A stretch of DNA of 64,000 bases from CAWAVN01 sp963844315 (GTDB lineage: Bacteria; Planctomycetota; Planctomycetia; Planctomycetales; Planctomycetaceae). The first letter of the stretch is position 1, and every line of letters starts with the position of its first letter. The stretch covers positions 124,001-188,000 of the forward strand of contig CAWJOC010000020.1 in the NCBI GenBank assembly GCA_963844315.1. The letters run 5' to 3'. The translations under genes and the position numbers were made by a program. The notes under the pieces are model-generated. The model was given only the letters and a program-made list of their open reading frames with translations. It ran no database searches and was not told the DNA's origin. Below are positions 1 to 8,533 of this stretch, in pieces.

Positions 1-274
1 CATTGACACCGCCCCGGTGATGCCAGTGACCGATGCCTTAATGATTGGACCGCATGCCGATGGAGCCGTGTTTGCCGTTCGTCGCGATGTCAGTCGGCGC
101 GGCAAAATCGCTTCGGCTTGCAAGCGGTTGGAAATGGTGGGCGTTCCCCTGCTCGGCGCAGTGGTGATTGGTTTGGATGACCAAACCCCCACCGACCGAT
201 GTTATACGCCCGGCGTGTCCCGAAAACCTGCTCCCGCCGGGGTCAAGCCCGAAATAGAAACCGTACCGATATGA
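1..274 (+). CDS. C-terminal fragment of a polysaccharide-biosynthesis tyrosine autokinase / ParA-like chain-length protein
   Basis: Only the last ~90 residues are in the window, read in the frame beginning at base 2. The fragment opens with IDTAPVMPVTDA, which matches the Walker B region of CpsD/Wzc-type BY-kinases (usually IDTPP-x-x-x-V-x-DA). It continues with the typical VFAVRRDVSRRGKI and GVPLLGAVVIGL core strands. In this family the protein controls chain length and export of EPS at the inner membrane. The tail after GLDDQ is short and lacks the tyrosine cluster many BY-kinases carry, so autophosphorylation cannot be judged. The EpsI-like gene follows after about 110 bases on the same strand, which fits an EPS operon. 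The catalytic Walker A region lies upstream of the window. Confidence 0.7.
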   Translation, partial: IDTAPVMPVTDALMIGPHADGAVFAVRRDVSRRGKIASACKRLEMVGVPLLGAVVIGLDDQTPTDRCYTPGVSRKPAPAGVKPEIETVPI

Positions 275-386
275 CCTGAAAATATTCTGGGAAATGAATC
301 CTCCCTGGAGAGCTGTTTCCGCCCGGTCGCGATTTGCAGATCCTCGGCTGCTCCCAAACCTCACATAACCATTAAAAGCCAACTTT

Positions 387-1064
387 ATGATGAAGCAGAT
401 TCTAATTCCCGCACTGGCCCTGACAATGATTCTTGTGGGAGGTTATCACCATCGGCTGCAAAGCGAACTCGAAGACCAAAAGGCCCAACTGATCGAAGAG
501 GCGGCAAAAGTCCTGCCTCATATCGTTCCGTTAAAGATCGGCGATTGGCAGGGGGAAGACCAACCCATTGATGCTCGAGAAATGCGCGCGGCGGAGATCG
601 TCGGTTGTGTTTCCCGCAATTACACTCATCAGCTAACCGGGGAAATCCGGCAAATGATCCTTGTCTGCGGATACCCTGGGCCAATCGCCGTGCATACGCC
701 GGACGTCTGCTTCAAAAGTCAGGGCTATGTGATGATCAGCGAGCCGAAGCGGCTCGAATTGGAGATTGCCAAGGATCAGACAGCGGTCTTTTGGTGGGCG
801 GATTTTCAACAAGGCGAAGGTGCATTCCAACGGACGCTGCGCACGTTCTGGTCCTGGAAGGGATTGGATTCCTGGCAGGCGGTCGATCATCCCCGCCTCG
901 AGTTTGCCTCTAGCCCTGTTCTCAAGAAGTTGTATGTGGCTTGCCCCCTGGCGGGATCAAAGGAATCAGGCTCTGCCGAACCGAGCGAGCAATTTTTGAA
1001 ATCATTGATTCAAGCATTGGAACAGTCTGATCGAGCAGACCAGGCAATTTCCTCCACGAACTGA
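387..1064 (+). CDS. Exosortase-associated EpsI family protein (DUF3485)
   Basis: A 225-aa protein with one N-terminal hydrophobic segment (about residues 4-20) and the rest exported. Features of the EpsI/DUF3485 family are visible: a GDWQGED segment near residue 52, and a Y-x-G-P-x-x-V-H-x-P-x-x-C motif with H103, P105 and C108. These proteins are encoded with exosortases and EPS genes, either as a separate protein or fused to the exosortase C-terminus. Their biochemical role is not settled. No exosortase gene is in the window, so the partner is probably upstream. Two ATG codons are adjacent (387 and 390) and neither has a strong ribosome binding site. A sugar transferase follows on the same strand. 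Confidence 0.85.
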   Translation: MMKQILIPALALTMILVGGYHHRLQSELEDQKAQLIEEAAKVLPHIVPLKIGDWQGEDQPIDAREMRAAEIVGCVSRNYTHQLTGEIRQMILVCGYPGPIAVHTPDVCFKSQGYVMISEPKRLELEIAKDQTAVFWWADFQQGEGAFQRTLRTFWSWKGLDSWQAVDHPRLEFASSPVLKKLYVACPLAGSKESGSAEPSEQFLKSLIQALEQSDRADQAISSTN

Positions 1065-1157
1065 CCCTGTTATCCAGGATGGAACAGACGAATGCCCGCG
1101 GGCCACGGTGGACACCAAAACGCTTTTTGTTCTCATCGAGAACCTTTGGAGATAAAG

Positions 1158-1985
1158 ATGAAGGTTTCTGAACTAATGCCAAAGCCCGCTGGACATCCTA
1201 GCGAACCTGCCTATCTCGCCCCGATCCAAGAGTTGGCCGACGACGTGCGCCAACCGACAGCCCACCGCTACGGATGGTATATCCCCTTCAAGGCCGCATG
1301 CGATCGGATCGGGGCCGTCCTTTTGTTAATCATTGCCGCGCCCATCATCCTGATTTGTGCGGTTGCCGTGATGCTGACTTCCCGGGGATCCGCATTTTAT
1401 TGCCAGCGAAGGGTCGGCAAAGCGGGACGGGAATTTACGCTCATCAAACTGCGCACGATGCGTTTGGATGCCGAATCGTCCTCGGGTCCGGTCTGGAGCG
1501 TGGGACTTGACCCGCGCGTGACTCGGGTGGGCCGATTCTTACGAGACACCCATTTGGATGAACTCCCCCAGTTGCTGAATGTCCTGTTTGGCCACATGAG
1601 TCTGGTCGGCCCGCGTCCGGAGCGTCCCCCCTTCGTGCTGCAATTTCGTGAAGAGATCCCCTTTTATGAAGCGCGGGTGACGGTCCGCCCCGGAATCACT
1701 GGACTCTCGCAAATGAGGTTGCCTCCGGATTGCGATCTTGACAGCGTGCGACGGAAGCTTGTGCATGATCTCTATTATGTCAGAAACGTTTCTCCCTGGT
1801 TGGATTTGCGAATCCTGATCTATACATTGGCGGAACTGGCTCGGTCGATCGGCGCCTCTTTAGTGAGAATCGTCGCCTTGCCTGCTCCGGAAATTGTGGA
1901 GCGAGAGTTCCATCCTCTGGTTCACCAGGAGTTCACTCCGCACTTGTATTCGAGAAACGAGAACAGCCCCCAGAAAGCCAGATAA
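1158..1985 (+). CDS. Sugar transferase (polyprenyl-phosphate phosphoglycosyl transferase, WcaJ/EpsE-like)
   Basis: A bacterial sugar transferase of 275 aa that should move a sugar-1-phosphate onto undecaprenyl phosphate, the first membrane step of EPS repeat-unit assembly. A hydrophobic membrane segment (about residues 50-75) is followed by the catalytic core motifs KLRTMR, DELPQLLNVL, GHMSLVGPRPERP and RPGITGL. It has the single-segment form without the large N-terminal CoA-binding-like domain of WbaP/WcaJ. The ATG at 1158 is preferred over an upstream in-frame start at 1092, because GGAG sits 6 bases before it and the upstream residues look non-coding. The C-terminal 40 residues are a polar extension. 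The next gene is convergent. Confidence 0.9.
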   Translation: MKVSELMPKPAGHPSEPAYLAPIQELADDVRQPTAHRYGWYIPFKAACDRIGAVLLLIIAAPIILICAVAVMLTSRGSAFYCQRRVGKAGREFTLIKLRTMRLDAESSSGPVWSVGLDPRVTRVGRFLRDTHLDELPQLLNVLFGHMSLVGPRPERPPFVLQFREEIPFYEARVTVRPGITGLSQMRLPPDCDLDSVRRKLVHDLYYVRNVSPWLDLRILIYTLAELARSIGASLVRIVALPAPEIVEREFHPLVHQEFTPHLYSRNENSPQKAR

Positions 1986-2031
1986 GGGGTCCGTCCTAAT
2001 GAGTTTTGACAATCAAGCTCGGTGTAGGGTG

Positions 2032-2059
2032 GCATGCTCATCGCTTTGGATGAGCATGC
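2032..2059. repeat. 11-bp perfect hairpin between convergent genes
   Basis: GCATGCTCATC at 2032-2042 pairs exactly with GATGAGCATGC at 2049-2059 around a 6-base loop. A weaker CTCAC/GTGAG pair follows, and GGTGGCA/TGGCACC flanks the unit. It lies between the ends of the sugar transferase and the response regulator. There is no T-run, so it is either a Rho-independent-like pause or a small dispersed palindromic repeat. Confidence 0.6.
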
Positions 2060-2142
2060 TCACACAAAGCCGTGAGAATGGCACCCGCCAACGGGCTTAC
2101 CCAACTTGTCTTTCATCATTCATAAGGCGCGCCTTGGGAATT

Positions 2143-2823
2143 TCATACAGGCTCTTGTTCAAGCACCCACCGGGAGGCACGTTGAATGAGTTGATTTCCG
2201 TTAGACAATTCCAGTTTGCGTTTGATTTTCTCCCGATAGGTTTCCACGGTTTTTTGTTTCAAGTGCATTCGTTCGGCGATCTCTGCCGAGGTTTGTCCAT
2301 GTCCGAGCCATTTGAAGACTTCCAATTCCCGATCCGATAACAGGGCCAACGGGTCGGACCCTGTTTGCCTGGACTCGGATTCCCCTTGGACCGCGCGGTA
2401 GATCAGACGTTCGGTCATACTCTCACTGAGATGAATCCGACCCGAGAGCACGGTTAAAACCGCGGCAATCAGATTTTCAGCAGGCTCGTGTTTTTGAACG
2501 TATCCCGAGGCTCCGCACCTCAATGAGCGATCCGCATAAAGGGCTTCGTCATGACTGGAATACATCACGACTTTGGTTTTTGGCGACATTTCGCGGATCT
2601 CAGTCGTGATTTCCAAACCGCTTCCGGCTTTGAGCGAAATGTCGACGATGGCGAGATCCGGACGATGGAGTTTCACGAGTCTTAATGCATCCTTGACATT
2701 CCAGGCTTCTCCGCAAACTTCGATGTTTTCGAGGGTATTTAATAATGCAATCACGCCGACGCGAATGACTTCGTGATCGTCAACAATTAATACGCGATGC
2801 ACCTTTGAGGAATTGTTGGACAT
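2143..2823 (-). CDS. NarL/FixJ-type response regulator with LuxR HTH
   Basis: A two-domain transcriptional regulator of 226 aa. The receiver domain (about residues 9-125) has the acidic pair D15/D16, phospho-acceptor D61 in the AIVD strand, the conserved Ser near 89 and Lys near 111. The LuxR-type helix-turn-helix (about 157-215) reads LSDRELEVFKWLGHG then KTVETYREKIKRKL. The start at 2823 (MSNNSSK) is chosen because an AGGGA Shine-Dalgarno lies about 8 bases upstream. An earlier in-frame start adds 22 residues with no family similarity. No histidine kinase is adjacent. Its position between the two arms of the EPS locus suggests, but does not show, that it controls EPS genes. A large palindrome lies 35-98 bases upstream of its start codon. 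Confidence 0.92.
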   Translation of the reverse strand: MSNNSSKVHRVLIVDDHEVIRVGVIALLNTLENIEVCGEAWNVKDALRLVKLHRPDLAIVDISLKAGSGLEITTEIREMSPKTKVVMYSSHDEALYADRSLRCGASGYVQKHEPAENLIAAVLTVLSGRIHLSESMTERLIYRAVQGESESRQTGSDPLALLSDRELEVFKWLGHGQTSAEIAERMHLKQKTVETYREKIKRKLELSNGNQLIQRASRWVLEQEPV

Positions 2824-2857
2824 GAATGTTTCCCTTCCGTGAGTGGTGATTCCCGTT

Positions 2858-2921
2858 TCAATCGCCCCAGGTCGTTTCCTAGGGAACAAGAGCCTGTTCC
2901 CATCGCGCCTGGGGCGATTGA
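2858..2921. promoter_or_regulatory. Nested palindrome upstream of the response-regulator gene
   Basis: TCAATCGCCCCAGG (2858-2871) is a perfect inverted repeat of 2908-2921. Inside it, GGGAACA (2882-2888) pairs with TGTTCCC (2895-2901). The structure sits just upstream of the regulator start at 2823, where a promoter or operator is expected. It could be an autoregulatory site or a transcript hairpin in the 5' leader; the sequence alone cannot distinguish these. Confidence 0.5.
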
Positions 2922-3437
2922 GACAAATTACGTACTGCTCTCCTTAAAGTGGAAAAGTCGTATTTCCCAAAGGCCCGCTAAACTTATGCCTAACATTGAA
3001 AACTCGTCAGGGACTGATCAAACCCCACGGTGCCGGTGTGATTTTTACAAGATGGCAAACCGAGTTTTGCAGAAATCAAGGCCGTCTTCCGTGCGACAAG
3101 GGACATCAGTTTTGGTTTCAAAAGGATTCGACTCGATGATCACTCCTCCAATGATCTTTGAAGCAACGAGTTGGATTGGGGAGAGTGATACCTCATCAGA
3201 CATCGTTTAGGAAGCCGCGCGGAGACGGACATGGAAAATCTCTTCGATCGCGTAAATCGCGCACCGAATTCCCCGCTTTTTCGACTGGGGAATTCATGCA
3301 TTTCCCCTAGGGAAATTCTTATTAAGTGCCTACGGAGCCTCGTGTCCTGGATGACCAGAATGGCGCTGCCGATTCGTTAAAAAATGGACATGCCCCTTCA
3401 CCGCGATGACGGATCCCAAGGATTAGCAGTCTGTTAG
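2922..3437. other. Intergenic region with further G/C-rich palindromes
   Basis: No convincing gene was found here; short plus-strand reading frames do not resemble proteins. Two palindromes are present: GAATTCCCC (3266-3274) with GGGGAATTC (3287-3295), and TTTCCC (3301-3306) with GGGAAA (3310-3315). The region lies upstream of the minus-strand regulator gene and downstream of the FkbM gene, so these may be part of a regulatory or terminator region. Confidence 0.4.
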
Positions 3438-4361
3438 TCATTCCATCCAAGCATAAATATGCTTTTGACCTTGCTCAAAAGTCTGATATCCCCATTTCTT
3501 CAATAGGCGCACGAGTTTAGGATGCTGGGGATCATCCTGAAAATCGGTATGGTAGGAAGCGATTGACAACTTGGGGCGGAGCGTGCGTATCGTCTTTTCT
3601 CCGCCCCTTAAGGCCGCCTCTTCCGCTCCTTCGATATCCATCTTGAGGAAATCGAGGCGCTTCAAGTGGCGGTCGTTGGCAAACTGATCCAACGTCATGA
3701 GGGGAACGTGAATTCGATGGCTCTCACGAATGTGCCCCTTGATGCGAGAGTCGATTCCTCTCTCGGACACAATCAATTCGGTTTCTCCGCATTCATCGGC
3801 GACGGCAGCGGGGACAACCTCGACATTCGAGAGATGGTTTTCCTTCAGGTTGCGAAGCAACGTCTGATGAAATACGGGTTCAAAAGACACGACCCGGCCA
3901 GCGGGGCCAGTCTCGCGGGCGAACAAAATGGCCGATGTTCCAATGTTTCCACCGAAGTCAAACACCACATCGCCCGGACGAATGATGACTTGGCCAAAAA
4001 AGAAGTTGGGCGAAAACGCATAAGCTTCCGCGAGAATGATTAACGCCCCTTCGAGCATTTCCTCGTCATTGATGACTCCATGGTCTGGCCGAAAGAAGAT
4101 TCGCAAGTCGCCGGCATCAAAATACGGTTCGTTTTCCAATGTCTGACGGATTCGAGTGGTCAGCAGGAAACGAAGATCGGGTCGCGGTCCCAACCGGGAG
4201 GTAACGAGCCGCAATCGGTCACGGACCGACCATCGCGAACATTCCGTCCGAATGGCCTTGCGAAGTGGCTCATGGCTGATGCGACTGAGTTGGCCCCGGC
4301 CTTCGAGATACCGCAGGGGGTTCCAAAGAAACGCCGTGCGCCATAAAACTTTCGAAATCAT
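3438..4361 (-). CDS. FkbM family SAM-dependent methyltransferase
   Basis: A 307-aa protein with the class I methyltransferase fold in FkbM style. It has GDVVFDFGGNIGTSAI (SAM-binding motif I), VVSFEPVFHQT (motif II region), and LDFLKMDIEGAEEAAL, the FkbM signature near the C-terminus. Family members O-methylate sugars or polyketides, and in EPS loci they usually decorate the glycan. The ATG at 4361 is chosen over in-frame starts at 4391 and 4460 because AAGGTG lies 6 bases upstream of it and the others lack a site. It is the last gene of the minus-strand run that starts at 10099. The exact acceptor cannot be told from sequence. Confidence 0.88.
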   Translation of the reverse strand: MISKVLWRTAFLWNPLRYLEGRGQLSRISHEPLRKAIRTECSRWSVRDRLRLVTSRLGPRPDLRFLLTTRIRQTLENEPYFDAGDLRIFFRPDHGVINDEEMLEGALIILAEAYAFSPNFFFGQVIIRPGDVVFDFGGNIGTSAILFARETGPAGRVVSFEPVFHQTLLRNLKENHLSNVEVVPAAVADECGETELIVSERGIDSRIKGHIRESHRIHVPLMTLDQFANDRHLKRLDFLKMDIEGAEEAALRGGEKTIRTLRPKLSIASYHTDFQDDPQHPKLVRLLKKWGYQTFEQGQKHIYAWME

Positions 4362-4472
4362 GCGGTCACCTTCTTCCAAATCCATTGACATTTTGGCTTG
4401 TGACGAAATATCCCGAGGATGGTATGCAATTTTCACACGATAACGACGATGGAGAGCCATCGCTGCTGATTT

Positions 4473-5469
4473 TCAAGGCAGGTAATGCTTGATCCGCAGC
4501 AACCCCGTGATGCGACAGGCCAGATAGGCCGCAGTCGCGCGGCAGAGCCACATCCTTTCCCGAACGGCGCCTTCAATGGCTTTCACAAATTGCACAACCG
4601 GGGATGGTGTCAATAACTCGCGGACGGCTTGCCGACCCACGTCGTTAAAATCGATGGTCTGCCGAAATTGCTCGAGAGCCGCCTGAACGCTGTCTTCGTC
4701 GTGTCCTGGCCAGCAACCCGCCAACGGCCACGCATAGATCGCATACCGTCCGCGCAGCAAGCCATCGAGCACCATCCGCGGAAGCCCATCATGTTCCGTG
4801 ACTCGCAACACGACGCCGATGTCCGGCCAGATTTCCTCCATATTCTCGACCCAGCCCAGACTGCGGCACGTTGGGGTAACAAGCCAGGACATGCTCTTGG
4901 TCGGCCACGACGACGAATTGAAGATCTGGGTTCGCCACGACGATTTGCCGGACGATTTCCAATCCATAAAACTCGCGTCGATCCGTGGGCAGATAAACTA
5001 AAATTCCCTTAGGGAGACCGTGATCCAGTGGTCCATCGCATGCAAACTGATTCAGTTCAACAATCGATGGGATGGTCATCGCGGAAATCCCCATCGTTGA
5101 CAGTTCTTCCACAAGATGGTCTGCCACGGCGACATTTCGAGACACGATGCGGTTTAAGCTCCGGGCTTGTTTCGCGGCTCGCTCGTGTTCGAGACAGTAC
5201 AAGACGTCCGTGCCCACCCACCAACGGATGATTGGACATCCGAGCGTCACCGCCAGCGACAATTGTCGAACGAGAAATGGATCCGCACCATCATATTTGA
5301 CAACGATGATGACATCACTTTCCCGCACGGACTTGATCCACCTTGCCGTGGACTTAGGCCTGACAGCCTCCCAGAACTCGATGGTGAAGCCCTCTCTCGA
5401 AAGAGCGCGAGCCAGGCTCACACTCGATGAGTGAGGCACAGGGAGTTCACCAACAAAAAGCACTCGCAT
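4473..5469 (-). CDS. Glycosyltransferase (GT-B fold), frame broken once
   Basis: The N-terminal part (5469 to about 4870) begins MRVLFVGELPVPHSS and has a Rossmann-type glycosyltransferase domain. The C-terminal part continues in another frame with LGWVENMEEIWPDIGVVL and HDGLPRMVLDGLLRGRYAI, a typical GT-B nucleotide-sugar binding region. The two join near 4860-4880 if one base is removed, giving about 331 aa, a normal length. The break is therefore probably a sequence error or a recent mutation. It lies between the FkbM and class I methyltransferase genes of the same strand. It should add a sugar to the EPS repeat unit; donor and linkage are unknown. Confidence 0.78.
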
Positions 5470-5560
5470 ATCTACCCGAACAAATCAAAAAGAACCAAAC
5501 CTATCCGAACGGAGAATGATTAATCACGCCGGAGTTGAGAGAGCGAGCCAGAGAAAGCGT

Positions 5561-6310
5561 TCATTTCCTATTCGCTGTGGCGAGAAGGTAAAGACCGCGA
5601 TGGCCCCACCCTTCCAGTGCCGATTCGCACTGGAAGGCGACACGCCACCCCCCTTTGATCCTGTTGGCGGTTTTCAGAAAACCGGAGACAAACGGATGCG
5701 TTTGATGCCAGTAAGTCAGATCAAACGTGGTCAATCGAATCTTCGTGAAATGCTCTGACAACAGGCCGAACAAGCCTGACGACGTCGGCCAGTTTTCAAT
5801 GGGCTGAGCCTGGGTGTTTGTGGCTTCAAAGTAACCTTTGCGATAACGGCCATTGGGAGTTGTCAGAATCAGTACGCCGTCGTCTCGCAGACTGGCAGCC
5901 AGACAGGAGACAAACTCCGCCTGGTCAGGAACGTGCTCTATGACCTCGCTGCAAATCACGGCGTCGAGTTTGTGCTCGAATTCTTGTTCCCCTAAATAAC
6001 CTTGGACCACCTGAGCACCAGGGACGCGATTCATTGAGTTTGTCACGCCAATGGTGGATGGTTCCAGCCCGAATAAATTCCAATCTCCCGGAGAGGCGGA
6101 TGCGAGGGCATGGAGGATCCATCCGTTGCCGCAACCAACATCCAAAATATTTGGCTGCTGCCTAGAAGCCACGGCTTGCTGAACCTGTTCGACGACCAGC
6201 GAGACGCGGAGAGGATTCGGGGGCTTTGGCGAAACATTTTCAGCTTGCCATCGTTGATCGTAGTAGTCGGTGGCTGCCGGGGGAGATTGCTGGAGGGATT
6301 GATAGCTCAT
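5561..6310 (-). CDS. Class I SAM-dependent methyltransferase
   Basis: A 249-aa methyltransferase of the UbiE/COQ5-like type. NILDVGCGNGWIL is the SAM-binding glycine-rich motif I, VICSEVIEHVPD is the acidic post-I region, and DGVLILTTPNG matches motif III. The start at 6310 makes a 4-base ATGA overlap with the stop of the ABC ATPase gene, indicating translational coupling. A start 15 bases upstream is possible but less likely. Its position next to a Wzt-type ATPase suggests it may modify the non-reducing end of the glycan, as terminal methyltransferases do in ABC-dependent O-antigen systems; that is inference. Confidence 0.88.
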   Translation of the reverse strand: MSYQSLQQSPPAATDYYDQRWQAENVSPKPPNPLRVSLVVEQVQQAVASRQQPNILDVGCGNGWILHALASASPGDWNLFGLEPSTIGVTNSMNRVPGAQVVQGYLGEQEFEHKLDAVICSEVIEHVPDQAEFVSCLAASLRDDGVLILTTPNGRYRKGYFEATNTQAQPIENWPTSSGLFGLLSEHFTKIRLTTFDLTYWHQTHPFVSGFLKTANRIKGGWRVAFQCESALEGWGHRGLYLLATANRK

Positions 6311-7626
6311 GGGGAAACACCGCACGTCAAGTGGTTAATGGTGGTCCTCGACTTGGACGAGGAAAGGGAATTCGTGAGATTCAAGCTGCGATGGGAATGA
6401 TCTGGCAACCAGACATCAACGCGGCTTGGCAAATGCACGCAGCCATGAGCGCCGACATACGGGGCCGGTGTTCCCGGAAGCAACGCACTCTCAATTCGCA
6501 ATGGCAGCACATGGGGGACCTCAAGATACGTTTGCTGGCTATTGAGAATCTGAATGGACCAAAAATAGTTTCCTGGAAACAGCCGGCAGGCGTCGATGTC
6601 GAAGGAGACTTTGGTCGTGCCAACGCCGAGCGGTCCGATCGGTAATTCCCGGGTCGAGACACTGGAGACCCGAAGATTGTCGTGCTGCCGCCAAAGGATG
6701 GCGAGGGCGTGAACGTTTCCCAATTCCTCGTCCAAACGGACTTGGAACGCGAGCCGGCTTGGCTCATCAAACCGCAGCGCCGTCCTGGGGTTGCCGCCGG
6801 CATCGGTCAGGGCAAACTCGTCCAGCGAGAGCTTCTCTCCGTGAATCGGAAACTGACATCCCTGCTCCGGCAAATCTTTGCGTTGGTAGAGTTCCACCGA
6901 TTCGGACGCCGGGCCGTCGTGCGCGATTTTGCCCGAATCCAGCAAGATGGCCCGACTGCACAGGGATCGGACAATCGCCATGTTGTGGCTGACGAACAAC
7001 ACCGTCCGGCCACTTCGGCCCACGTCTTGCATTTTGCCCAGGCACTTTTTCTGAAACTCCATGTCGCCCACGGCCAGGACTTCATCAACGATCAGGATTT
7101 CAGGTTCCAAATGCGCGGCGACGGCGAAAGCCAAGCGGACGTACATCCCGCTCGAATAGCGTTTGACGGGGGTATCCAAAAATCTTTCCACGCCGGAAAA
7201 ATCCACGATGGCCTCGAAGTGGCGGTTGATCTCGCGGCGCTTCATGCCGAGGATCGAACCGTTCAGATAAATGTTTTCGCGGCCCGTCAGTTCCTTGTGA
7301 AAACCCGTGCCGACTTCGAGCAGGCTTCCCACGCGACCATACATGTCGACCACCCCTTTTGTAGGCTCCGTGATTCGCGAGAGAACTTTGAGCAACGTGC
7401 TTTTGCCGGCTCCGTTATGGCCGATGATGCCGACGACTTCGCCCCGGTGGACGTCCAGGTTGATGTCCGAAAGCGCCCAGTACGTTTCCCATTCCGAACG
7501 CCGCCAGGGATGCCGCAGGCGATGAAGCAGAGCTTCCGCGAGCGTGATGGGCCGCTCGGTGTTGTGAGCGATTCGATAGCTTTTCCCCAGCCCGCGAATC
7601 GAAACGGCCAGTTGGTCAGATGACAT
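6307..7626 (-). CDS. ABC transporter ATP-binding protein with Wzt-like C-terminal domain
   Basis: A polysaccharide-export ATPase of 439 aa. The ABC domain has Walker A GHNGAGKST (residues 69-77), signature YSSGM (157-161), Walker B ILIVDE (177-182) and the switch His near 214. It follows the KpsT/TagH/Wzt pattern, including the E-x-G-x-G-F-x-x-E-L-T-G-R-E-N segment. A further domain (about 245-410) resembles the carbohydrate-binding C-terminal domain of Wzt, which recognises the capped glycan end. The gene overlaps the permease gene by 11 bases and the methyltransferase gene by 4. It energises export of the lipid-linked glycan across the inner membrane. Confidence 0.93.
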   Translation of the reverse strand: MSSDQLAVSIRGLGKSYRIAHNTERPITLAEALLHRLRHPWRRSEWETYWALSDINLDVHRGEVVGIIGHNGAGKSTLLKVLSRITEPTKGVVDMYGRVGSLLEVGTGFHKELTGRENIYLNGSILGMKRREINRHFEAIVDFSGVERFLDTPVKRYSSGMYVRLAFAVAAHLEPEILIVDEVLAVGDMEFQKKCLGKMQDVGRSGRTVLFVSHNMAIVRSLCSRAILLDSGKIAHDGPASESVELYQRKDLPEQGCQFPIHGEKLSLDEFALTDAGGNPRTALRFDEPSRLAFQVRLDEELGNVHALAILWRQHDNLRVSSVSTRELPIGPLGVGTTKVSFDIDACRLFPGNYFWSIQILNSQQTYLEVPHVLPLRIESALLPGTPAPYVGAHGCVHLPSRVDVWLPDHSHRSLNLTNSLSSSKSRTTINHLTCGVSP

Positions 7627-8479
7627 CGGCGAAATTCCTCTCCACCCGTTTGAAGAACATGGCTCCGAAGACGAACATCACCAAGGCAACCACCGCGGAA
7701 TATACGAGGAACTCGATTTGCGGTGGACGCGTTCCGAGCAGCGACCAGCGAAAGCCTTCCAAAGGGGCGACCAGCGGATTCAATGAGAACAGATTCCGGT
7801 AGTTCATAGGCACTTCCGAGACCGCATAAGCCACGGGGCTAAGATACAAAAGCATTTGCACGAAGACGGGCAAAATATGCTTGACATCCCTGTATTGGAC
7901 CGTCAACGCGGACAGGATCATTCCTATTCCTGTCGAGAGCAGCAGCAGAATTCCGGCCCACACCGGAAGCAGCAGCAAGGCGGAATGGGGCTGGACCCCG
8001 AAGCCTAACATCAACGCCGCCATGACCAGGAACGCCACGCCAAAATCCACCAGGCAGGAAGGAATGGTTGAGAGCGGCAATGCCAAGCGAGGAAAGTACA
8101 CCTTGGACACCAAATCGGCGTTTTCGACCATGCACAAGCTGGCGGGCGTCACGGTCCCCTGAAATAATTTCCAACCGAGCAGCCCGGCATAAGAGAACAA
8201 AAAATAGGACCGCCCGTCGCTTTCGAGACCGGCCACGGTCCCAAACACGAACGAAAAAATTCCCGCGGCCAAGAGAGGTTGCAGCACGACCCAAATCACT
8301 CCCAAAGCCGTTTGCTTGTAACGCAGCTTTAAATCTCGTGTGGCCAAAGTCAGCACGACTTCACGGAACAGCCACAGTTCGCGCAGGTTTAAAGCCGACC
8401 AACCCTTTCTGGCCTTTAATGTCAAAAAGGGCTTTTGGTCATGAATGGCCGTTCGGCCGTTGGTTTGAACGGATTGCAT
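7616..8479 (-). CDS. ABC-2 type glycan exporter permease (Wzm/TagG-like)
   Basis: A 287-aa integral membrane protein with about six hydrophobic segments. Motifs such as LRYKQTALGVIWVVLQPLL and LLGWKLFQGTVTPASLCMVENADLVSKVYFPRL, named here by their key residues, are typical of ABC-2 polysaccharide permeases. Together with the overlapping ATPase gene it forms the exporter for completed EPS or O-antigen chains. An AAGG element sits upstream of the ATG at 8479. The HldE gene ends about 55 bases upstream on the same strand, so all belong to one likely operon. Confidence 0.92.
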   Translation of the reverse strand: MQSVQTNGRTAIHDQKPFLTLKARKGWSALNLRELWLFREVVLTLATRDLKLRYKQTALGVIWVVLQPLLAAGIFSFVFGTVAGLESDGRSYFLFSYAGLLGWKLFQGTVTPASLCMVENADLVSKVYFPRLALPLSTIPSCLVDFGVAFLVMAALMLGFGVQPHSALLLLPVWAGILLLLSTGIGMILSALTVQYRDVKHILPVFVQMLLYLSPVAYAVSEVPMNYRNLFSLNPLVAPLEGFRWSLLGTRPPQIEFLVYSAVVALVMFVFGAMFFKRVERNFADVI

Positions 8480-8533
8480 GAAACGCCTTCATCGGGGTGG
8501 GAAAAAAACAGGAGTGGGGACCGGCGGGGAATG

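Noticed and set aside
6682..7623. 313-codon plus-strand frame
   Set aside because: Antisense to the ABC ATPase containing Walker A, signature and Walker B motifs.
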